DNA of 10,241 nt, taken from contig JAUPWC010000450.1 of NCBI GenBank assembly GCA_030916665.1, positions 1 to 10,241 on the forward strand, read 5' to 3'. Under the pieces are notes generated by a model. That model was not told where the DNA came from. It did no database searches and saw nothing but the letters and a program-made list of their open reading frames with translations. Source of the DNA: Verrucomicrobiota bacterium. Lineage in GTDB: Bacteria; Verrucomicrobiota; Verrucomicrobiia; Opitutales; Opitutaceae. This document shows positions 1 to 6,062 of this stretch, piece by piece. How positions within the stretch are numbered: the first letter of the stretch is position 1; every line of letters begins with the position of its first letter. The position numbers and the translations under genes were made by a program.

Positions 1-564
1 GGCCGCATGTGCGTGCCGGCGGTCAACCTCGCGGACTGACTAGACCAGCCCATCGTCAACATGGTCACCTGCGGCGGCCAGGCCTACGTGCCGCTCGCCT
101 GGGCCTTCGCCCGGGCCAACCCCGGCGTCGAATACATCGAGACCGTCTCCAGCATCGCGTCGCGCAGCGCCGGCCCGGCCACGCGCATCAACCTCGACGA
201 ATACCTGCTCACCACCGAGACCGGCCTGCGGACCTTCGCCGACTGCCCGCACACCAAGGCGATCCTCAACCTCAATCCCGCCCAGCCCTGCATTCACATG
301 CAGACGACCGTCATGGCGAAGATCCGTCAGCCCGATCTCGCCCGCACCCGCACGCAGGTCGAGGCCATGGTCGCCGCGATCAAAAAATACGTGCCCGGCT
401 ACCAGCTAATCCTGCCGCCCATGCTCGAGGGCGGCCGCCTCGTCACCATGGTGCGCGTGGACGGCCTCGGCGACTACCTGCCGCGCTACGCGGGCAACCT
501 CGACATTATCAATTGCGCCGCGATTGCCTTCGCCGAGGCCCGCGCCCATCGTCGCCCAACCTAG
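1..564 (+). pseudogene. Acetaldehyde dehydrogenase (acylating), 5'-partial, with an in-frame stop
   Basis: Reading frame 1 encodes the C-terminal two thirds of an acylating acetaldehyde dehydrogenase (DmpF/MhpF family), which converts acetaldehyde, NAD+ and CoA to acetyl-CoA. Family landmarks are CVPAVNL just inside the left edge, NMVTCGGQA with the catalytic cysteine (codon 70-72), SIASRSAGP, VPGYQL, and AGNLDI near the end. The gene enters from outside the window, so most of the NAD-binding domain is unseen. Codon 13 (37-39) is TGA, in the conserved stretch where relatives read roughly VNL-x-x-N/H-x-D. Homology continues unbroken on both sides in the same frame. If the stop is real, only the part from ATG 61 (167 aa, cysteine at residue 4) could be made separately, and no ribosome binding site precedes it. 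It may be a nonsense mutation, a sequence error, or a split gene. It ends 2 bases before the aldolase, its usual partner. Confidence 0.8.
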
Positions 565-566
565 CC

Positions 567-1610
567 ATGCCGGACAAACCCAGCATCACGGTCTGCGACG
601 CCACGCTGCGCGATGGCTCGCACGCCTGCAGCCACCAGATCACGCTGGAACAGGTCCGCACCTACGCCGCCGCGTCCGAGGCGGCCGGTTTTTCCTTCCT
701 CGAAGTCGGCCACGGCAACGGTCTCGGCGCCTCCTCCCTCCAGGTCGGCGAAAGCCTCGTGCCCGAGGGCGAGATGCTCCGCGCGGCCAAGGCCTGCCTC
801 CGCCGCACCAAGCTCAGCGTCCACGTCATCCCCGGCTTCGCCACCATCCAACGCGACATCGCCGGCGCACTCGACGCCGGCGTGGACCTCTTCCGCGTCG
901 GCTGCCACTGCACCGAGGCCGACATCACCCAGCGCCACATCGGCCACGTCCGCTCGGTCGGTCGCGAAGCCTGGGGCGTGCTCATGATGAGCCACATGGC
1001 CTCGAAGGACGTGCTCCTCGAGGAGGCCAAGAAGATGCAGTCCTACGGCGCCCAGGGCATCGTGCTCATGGATTCGGCCGGCGCCTATTTCCCCGCGGAT
1101 GTCACCGATAAGATCGGCCTGCTCGCCAACCGCCTCGACGTGCCCGTCGGCTTCCATGCCCACGACAACCTCGGCCTGAGCATCGCCAACTCGCTGGCCG
1201 CGCTGGAGGCCGGCGCGCGCATCATCGACGGCACCGCCAAGGGCTTCGGCGCCGGCGCCGGCAACGCGCCGCTGGAACTCCTCGCCGCCGTGCTGCGCCA
1301 GCGCGGCTACCCGACCACCCTCGATTTCTACCAGGCCCTCGACGTGGCCGAGGTGGCGGCGAAACTTTTCGCCGGCTCCCTGCCCAGCGCTTCCGCGGTC
1401 ACGATCGTGAGCGGACTGGCGGGCGTGTTCTCCGGTTTCGCCAAACCCGTCCAGCGCGCCGCGACCCAGCTCGGCGTGGACCCGCGCGACGTCTTCTTCG
1501 AGTTGGGCCGCCGCAAGGTCGTGGGCGGTCAGGAGGACATCATCCTCGAGGTCGCCAACGAACTCGCCCGCCGCCAGACCGGCGCCAACCCCGGATCACC
1601 CGCCCCATGA
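567..1610 (+). CDS. 4-hydroxy-2-oxovalerate aldolase (DmpG/MhpE family)
   Basis: This 347-aa protein matches the full length of class II pyruvate aldolases that split 4-hydroxy-2-oxovalerate into pyruvate and acetaldehyde. The HMGL-like TIM barrel opens with TLRDGSH (residues 13-19), giving the catalytic Arg15, metal ligand Asp16 and His19. The other metal ligands are His197 and His199 in FHAHDN. THCTEAD-type (CHCTEAD), MMSHM, MDSAGAY and GAGAGNAPLE are also present, and the C-terminal part has ELGRRKVVGGQEDII, the region that contacts the dehydrogenase in known DmpFG complexes. ATG 567 is chosen because homology starts there; the frame is open far upstream but reads as nonsense. The gene follows the dehydrogenase by 2 bases, which suits a channelling complex, and its stop overlaps the next start (ATGA). 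No catabolic neighbours are visible, so the natural acceptor aldehyde may differ. The family assignment is firm; the physiological substrate is open. Confidence 0.93.
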   Translation: MPDKPSITVCDATLRDGSHACSHQITLEQVRTYAAASEAAGFSFLEVGHGNGLGASSLQVGESLVPEGEMLRAAKACLRRTKLSVHVIPGFATIQRDIAGALDAGVDLFRVGCHCTEADITQRHIGHVRSVGREAWGVLMMSHMASKDVLLEEAKKMQSYGAQGIVLMDSAGAYFPADVTDKIGLLANRLDVPVGFHAHDNLGLSIANSLAALEAGARIIDGTAKGFGAGAGNAPLELLAAVLRQRGYPTTLDFYQALDVAEVAAKLFAGSLPSASAVTIVSGLAGVFSGFAKPVQRAATQLGVDPRDVFFELGRRKVVGGQEDIILEVANELARRQTGANPGSPAP

Positions 1611-2662
1611 AAGCCGCCCTCGATCTCGTCCGCACCGATGCCGCAGCCGTGCTCCAAGGCCGCACCGCCCGTCTGGAGGCCCTGCGCGGCCAGCACCTGT
1701 TCATCAGCGGCGGCACCGGCTTCCTCGGGGCGTGGCTGCTGGAGCTGGCCGCCGTGCTCAACCAGCAGCACGGCTTCGGCCTCAAGGTCACCGCCTTCAG
1801 CCGCAACGCCCGCGACTTTGCCCGGCGCTGGCCCCACCTCGGCAACCTGGACTGGGCGCATTTTCAGGAAGGCGACATCCGCTACCTCGCCGAGCTGCCC
1901 CGCGACACGCGCTACATCATCCACGCCGCCGCGCTCACCGACCGCCGGCTCTTCGCCTCGCAACCGGGCGCCGTCGCCGAGACCAACGGCCTCGGCACGC
2001 TGCGCATCCTCCGCGCGGCCCACCTGCTCGAGGACCTGCAGAAATTCGTGCTGCTCAGCTCCGGCCTCGTCTATGGCCGGCAGCCCTGGGAAACGCCCGC
2101 CATCGCGGAAGATTTCGCCGGGCCGATGCGTTGCGACGAGGTCACGTCCGTTTACGCCGAGTCCAAGCGCTACGCCGAGGTCATTGCCCAGTGTGCCATC
2201 AGCGAGAGCAAGCTGCCGGTCGTCACGCTGCGTCCCTTCGCCTTTGTCGGCCCCTACCAGTCCCTGCAGCTGCCGTGGGCGGTGACCGACTTCATCCGCG
2301 ACAGCCTGAACGGCGGCCCCATCCGCATCATGGGCGACGGCGCCACCGTGCGCAGCATCCTATATGGAAGCGATTTCGCCTACGGCGTGCTCGCCGCCCT
2401 TGCCGCCGGCCGTCCGCGCGAGACCTACAACCTCGGCAGCCCCGAGCCCATCGACCTCATCTCCCTCGCGCGGCTGATCACCCGCCATTTCACCCCGTCG
2501 CCGGAAATCCGCACCGGCGTGGGCCAGGCGGGCCACGACCGCAACCGCCTCGTGCCGGTCACCGACAAGGCGGCGCGCGACCTCGGGGCCGCCGTCACCG
2601 TGCCGCTGCCCGTGGCCATCGAGCGCACCATCGCGTGGAACCGCCTGCTTCAGTCCTCATGA
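1607..2662 (+). CDS. NAD-dependent epimerase/dehydratase (nucleotide-sugar SDR)
   Basis: This 351-aa extended short-chain dehydrogenase very likely acts on a nucleotide sugar, using a bound NAD(P) to oxidise C4 during epimerisation, dehydration or decarboxylation. The cofactor motif GGTGFLG is at residues 35-41, preceded by about 30 extra residues. HAAA follows near 106-109, then the catalytic region LLSSGLVYG (149-157) and the YAESK motif (Tyr183, Lys187). LRPFAFVGPYQ and VRSILYGSDFA are typical of the dTDP-glucose dehydratase / UDP-xylose synthase branch. The C-terminal part has NLGSPEPIDLISLA, as in sugar epimerases. ATG 1607 overlaps the aldolase stop by 4 bases and the gene's own stop overlaps the ThDP enzyme start by 4 bases, so the three are probably translationally coupled. 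Which sugar it uses, and whether it is an epimerase, dehydratase or reductase, cannot be decided from motifs. Confidence 0.88.
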   Translation: MKAALDLVRTDAAAVLQGRTARLEALRGQHLFISGGTGFLGAWLLELAAVLNQQHGFGLKVTAFSRNARDFARRWPHLGNLDWAHFQEGDIRYLAELPRDTRYIIHAAALTDRRLFASQPGAVAETNGLGTLRILRAAHLLEDLQKFVLLSSGLVYGRQPWETPAIAEDFAGPMRCDEVTSVYAESKRYAEVIAQCAISESKLPVVTLRPFAFVGPYQSLQLPWAVTDFIRDSLNGGPIRIMGDGATVRSILYGSDFAYGVLAALAAGRPRETYNLGSPEPIDLISLARLITRHFTPSPEIRTGVGQAGHDRNRLVPVTDKAARDLGAAVTVPLPVAIERTIAWNRLLQSS

Positions 2663-4494
2663 AATCCAAGGTCAGCGACATCGTTGCGCGATTTTTTGCC
2701 GGCAAGGGCGTCACCCACGGTTTCGGCATCATCGGCTCCGCCAATTCTCACCTGTTCGACTCCTTCTTCAACACCACGCCCGGGATCGAGCTGGTGTGCA
2801 ACCACCACGAGCAGGCCTGCACGATGGCGGTGCAGACCTACTGGAAGGTCACCGGCACGCCCACCTTCGCCCTCGTGACCGCCGGCGCCGGCTCGAGCAA
2901 CGCCATCACCGGCGTCCTCTCGGCGTGGGCCGACTCGATTCCCTGCCTCATCCTTTCCGGACAGGAAAACGCCCGCTACATCACGCCCGATCACGCGCTG
3001 CGCCTGTATGGCATCCAGGGCTACGACAGCCCGTTTGCCGTCAGCAAGATGACCAAATACGGCGCCCGCGTGATGGACCCGCGCCAGGTGCTGTTCGAGC
3101 TGGAGAAAGCCTGGCACTTCGCCACCACCGGCCGCCCCGGGCCGTGCTGGCTGGATTTCCCGATGAACGTGCAGGGCGCCATCGTTGAAGAGGACGATCT
3201 GCCGCACTTCCAACCACCCGTCCCGGCCCCTGCCATCGCCCCGCTCACCGGCGACGCCCTCGCCAAGGAAGTGAAGCAGGCTCTCGCCCATCTCACCGCT
3301 GCCGAGCACCCGCTGCTCTGGCTCGGCGTGGGCATCACCATGGCCGGTGCCCGCGAGGAAATCCTGCCGTTGCTCGAGCAACTCGGCGTCCCCGCGCTCG
3401 TGACCTGGTCGGCCGTGGACCTGCTGCCTTCGGAGCATCCGCTGGTCGTCGGCCGGGCCGGCACCTACGGCCAGCGGGCGGCCAACTTGATTCTTCAAAA
3501 CTGCGACTACCTGCTCGCGATCGGCACGCGCCTCGCCATCCCGCAGGTCGGCTACGAAGTCACCGAGCTGGCCCGCGCCGCCAAGCACATCACGGTCGTG
3601 GACATTGATCCGACCGAGCTGCGGAAATACCCGCAGCGTTTCAATCATCCGGTCCACGCCGACGCCGGCGATTTCATCCGCGCCCTGCAAGCAGTCGCCC
3701 CGCGCGCCCCCGCCGCCGCCCACGCGCCGTGGGTCTCCCGCTGTCAGGCGACGCGCGCAAGCTTCCCGTGGATCGGACCGGAACACGCCGACCAGCGCGG
3801 CTTCATGAACACCTACCGGTTCATGGAGAAGCTCGGGCCGCACCTGAAACCCGACCAGATCATCGTGACCGACATGGGCACCGCCCTGCTCTGCGGCCAT
3901 CAGGCGCTCGCGATCAAGCCGCCGCAACGGCTGCTTACCTCCCAGGGCCTCGGCGAAATGGGCTTCGGCCTGCCCGGGGCGATCGGCGCCTCCTTCGCCC
4001 GCAACCGTGGGGAGGTCATGTGCCTCAACTGCGACGGCGGCATGATGATGAACCTGCAGGAACTGCAGACCGTCGTCCACCACCGCCTGCCCATCAAACT
4101 TTTCATCTTCAACAACGACGGCTACCTCATGATCAAGCACACGCAGAAGGCGATCATGGACGGCCGCTACTCCGGCACCGACCGGAAGTCCGGTGTGAGT
4201 TGCCCGGACTTCACGAAGCTCGCCGCCGCGTTCGACCTGCCCGCCTGGCAAATCCACACCTGGGAGGATTTCGACCGGGTGCTCCCGCAGGCGCAGGCCG
4301 CCACCGGCCCCTGCATCGTCGAGGTGTTCATGGACCCCGAGCAGTATTTCCATCCCAAGCTCTCCCTCGCCAAGCAGGCCGACGGCACGCTCGTGTCGCC
4401 CCCGCTCGAGGATCTGTCGCCCTTGCTGCCGCGCGCCGTGCTCCGTGAGGAGATGGGCGGCACGCTGCACCCGAAATCGGAACACCTCGCCTGA
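2659..4494 (+). CDS. Thiamine diphosphate-dependent enzyme, acetolactate-synthase-like
   Basis: This 611-aa protein has the full three-domain plan of the acetolactate synthase / pyruvate oxidase superfamily. The PYR domain (about 1-170) carries the cofactor-activating glutamate Glu51 in NHHEQA and the segment GAGSSNAITG. The central domain (about 190-350) is of the nucleotide-binding type seen in FAD-containing members. The PP domain (about 380-570) has the ThDP/Mg motif as CDG (458-460) with NNDGY 25 residues later (Asn485-Tyr489). The first glycine of the usual GDG is Cys458. Such enzymes decarboxylate a 2-oxo acid, often pyruvate, and transfer the acyl carbanion to a second carbonyl. In YerE-like relatives that carbonyl is a 4-keto nucleotide sugar. 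Placement directly after a sugar SDR (ATGA overlap) and a pyruvate aldolase favours a glycan role over branched-chain amino acid synthesis. No small regulatory subunit gene is visible next to it. Fold and cofactor are sure; the acceptor is inferred. Confidence 0.88.
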   Translation: MKSKVSDIVARFFAGKGVTHGFGIIGSANSHLFDSFFNTTPGIELVCNHHEQACTMAVQTYWKVTGTPTFALVTAGAGSSNAITGVLSAWADSIPCLILSGQENARYITPDHALRLYGIQGYDSPFAVSKMTKYGARVMDPRQVLFELEKAWHFATTGRPGPCWLDFPMNVQGAIVEEDDLPHFQPPVPAPAIAPLTGDALAKEVKQALAHLTAAEHPLLWLGVGITMAGAREEILPLLEQLGVPALVTWSAVDLLPSEHPLVVGRAGTYGQRAANLILQNCDYLLAIGTRLAIPQVGYEVTELARAAKHITVVDIDPTELRKYPQRFNHPVHADAGDFIRALQAVAPRAPAAAHAPWVSRCQATRASFPWIGPEHADQRGFMNTYRFMEKLGPHLKPDQIIVTDMGTALLCGHQALAIKPPQRLLTSQGLGEMGFGLPGAIGASFARNRGEVMCLNCDGGMMMNLQELQTVVHHRLPIKLFIFNNDGYLMIKHTQKAIMDGRYSGTDRKSGVSCPDFTKLAAAFDLPAWQIHTWEDFDRVLPQAQAATGPCIVEVFMDPEQYFHPKLSLAKQADGTLVSPPLEDLSPLLPRAVLREEMGGTLHPKSEHLA

Positions 4495-4513
4495 ACCCGC
4501 GCCCGACCGTCCC

Positions 4514-5443
4514 ATGAAAACCATCACGCTCGTCAGCGGCTGTTACAACGAGGAGGACAACCTGCCCGACCTCGTGGCGCGCGTCTTCGCCGCCGCCGCG
4601 AAATTCCCGCAGTATGCCTGGGAATACATCATCGTGGACAACTGCTCCACCGACGGCTCGCGCGCGCTGCTCCGCCGCATGGCCGCCGAGGACAAGCGCA
4701 TCAAGGTCATCTTCAACACCCGCAACTTCGGCTACATCCGCTCGCCCTACTACGGCATCCTCCAGGCCCGCGGCGACGCCGTCATCTACCTCGCCTCCGA
4801 CCTGCAGGACCCGCCGGAACTGATCACCGAGTTTGTATCGAAGTGGGAGGAAGGCTTCAAGGTGGTCGCCGCCATCAAGAACGAGAGCGAGGAGTCCGCG
4901 GTCTTCTTCATGGCCCGCAAGGCCTACTACGCGGTGGTGGCGAGCTTCAGCAACGTGGACCTGCTGAAAAACTTCACGGGCTTCGGGCTCTACGACCAGT
5001 CCGTGGTCGAGCAGATGCGCCGGCTCGACGACCCGTATCCGTATTTCCGCGGCATCATCGTCGAGCTGGGCTACCCGATCGCGCGCGTCAGCTTCGTGCA
5101 ACCGCGGCGCAAGCGCGGTTTTTCCAAGAGCAATTTCTACAGCCTCTACGACGTCGCGATGCTGGGCTTCACCAACCACAGCAAGGTGCCGCTCCGCCTC
5201 GCCACGATGTTCGGCTTCGCCCTGTCCGCGCTCTCGTTCCTGATCGGCCTGGTCTACCTCGTGCTGAAACTGATCCTCTGGCGGGAATTCACCATCGGCC
5301 TGGCCCCGGTCGTCGTCGGCCTGTTTTTCCTCGGCTCGGTCCAACTGCTCTTCATCGGCATCCTCGGCGAATACATCGGTGCCATCCACACCCACGTCAC
5401 CAAGCGTCCGCTCGTCGTCGAGCAGGAACGAATCAACTTCTGA
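4514..5443 (+). CDS. GT2 glycosyltransferase, DPM1/GtrB/ArnC type, membrane anchored
   Basis: The 309-aa product is a family 2 glycosyltransferase that probably loads a sugar onto a polyprenyl phosphate at the inner face of the cytoplasmic membrane. The N-terminal GT-A domain starts VSGCYNEEDNLP, followed by VDNCSTDGS (42-50) and the DLQDPPE signature (Asp96 to Glu102) holding the metal/nucleotide-binding aspartates. RRKRGFSKSNFYSLYD (198-213) is the conserved basic/SK region of the DPM1-like branch. Two hydrophobic helices at about 228-254 and 262-288 resemble the C-terminal anchors of GtrB and ArnC. HVTKRPLVV near the end is also typical of the group. ATG 4514 lies 19 bases after the preceding stop, with no Shine-Dalgarno sequence. 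Length and architecture agree with the family. The sugar donor cannot be read from sequence; a nucleotide sugar made by the upstream genes is a reasonable guess. Confidence 0.92.
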   Translation: MKTITLVSGCYNEEDNLPDLVARVFAAAAKFPQYAWEYIIVDNCSTDGSRALLRRMAAEDKRIKVIFNTRNFGYIRSPYYGILQARGDAVIYLASDLQDPPELITEFVSKWEEGFKVVAAIKNESEESAVFFMARKAYYAVVASFSNVDLLKNFTGFGLYDQSVVEQMRRLDDPYPYFRGIIVELGYPIARVSFVQPRRKRGFSKSNFYSLYDVAMLGFTNHSKVPLRLATMFGFALSALSFLIGLVYLVLKLILWREFTIGLAPVVVGLFFLGSVQLLFIGILGEYIGAIHTHVTKRPLVVEQERINF

Positions 5444-5504
5444 CCGGCCGCGCCGGACAATTGGCTTCACATCCCGCGCCCGCGGAAGTTGAGTGTTGGC
5501 CACG

Positions 5505-6062
5505 ATGAAGCCCGACCCCGCCGCGCCGGCCGACCAGTTGAATCTGCTCCGACAGCAGCTCATCCTGGCCCAGGTGCGCATCATGGAGCTGGAGGACGTG
5601 CGCGACGAACTGGCGCCCAAGTTGACGGAGACCACGAACCTCCTTTCCGCGGCGCAGGCGCTGGCCGACCTCAAGGTCGATGAAACCGCCCACTTGGAGC
5701 GCGTCCGCGCCAGTTTGCAGGCGGAGTTCGACCATCTGCGCCACCTGCAGCATGTGACCAACGAGGCGCTCAACGCCGCCCGGGCCGAAGCCGGTGGGCT
5801 CGCCGCCCGGGAAAAGGCGCTGCTCTCCGAGGTCGAAAATCTTCATCTCCTCACCGGCCAGCTGGCCGAGGCGGAACGCCAGCACCTCACCCGCATCGCC
5901 TCGCTGGAAAAAGATCTGGCTTCCGCCCAATCCGGAGTCGCCACCCAGCTCGCCCGCATCAGCCAGCTCGATGCCGAGCAGCGCGCGATGAAGGCTTCCC
6001 GCAGCTGGCGGTGGACCGCCTGGCTGCGCTCGCTCGAGCGCGCTTTCGGCGGCAAGCCATGA
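5505..6062 (+). CDS. Coiled-coil protein with a SxSWRxT-type C-terminal tail
   Basis: This 185-aa protein of unknown function is nearly all predicted coiled coil: residues about 12-160 are rich in Leu, Ala, Glu, Gln and Arg with heptad-like spacing (for example LRQQLILAQVRIMELEDV and LLSEVENLHLLTGQLAEAE). There is no signal peptide or membrane segment. The tail ASRSWRWTAWLRSLER (164-179) resembles the SxSWRxTxPLR motif that I know from coiled-coil and glycosyltransferase proteins of polysaccharide loci. Its stop overlaps the start of the following glycosyltransferase by 4 bases, so the two are probably made together and may interact. The start is uncertain. ATG 5505 is used, but GGAAG at 5484-5488 is better spaced for TTG 5496 or GTG 5493, which would add 3 or 4 residues. 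A scaffold or chain-length role is only a guess. Confidence 0.75.
   Translation: MKPDPAAPADQLNLLRQQLILAQVRIMELEDVRDELAPKLTETTNLLSAAQALADLKVDETAHLERVRASLQAEFDHLRHLQHVTNEALNAARAEAGGLAAREKALLSEVENLHLLTGQLAEAERQHLTRIASLEKDLASAQSGVATQLARISQLDAEQRAMKASRSWRWTAWLRSLERAFGGKP

Noticed and set aside
37..39. TGA as a selenocysteine codon
   Set aside because: Relatives have Asn or His at this place, not Cys, the catalytic cysteine is present downstream, and no SECIS-like stem was apparent just after it.
9..566. N-terminal extension of the aldolase frame back to base 9
   Set aside because: The extra 186 residues are Arg, Pro and His rich, match nothing and overlap the dehydrogenase; family homology begins at ATG 567.
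2650..4527. Minus-strand open frame of 625 codons opposite the ThDP gene
   Set aside because: It mirrors the codon structure of the + strand gene, shows no family motifs and is rich in Gly, Glu, Val and Asp as expected from an antisense frame in GC-rich DNA.
5444..5456. Hairpin CCGGC-CGC-GCCGG right after the GT2 stop as a terminator
   Set aside because: The stem is only 5 bp, no T-run follows, and the next gene in the same direction starts 49 bases later.
4328..5773. Minus-strand open frame of 481 codons spanning several + strand genes
   Set aside because: It crosses two gene boundaries opposite a strongly matched GT2 gene and has no recognisable domain.
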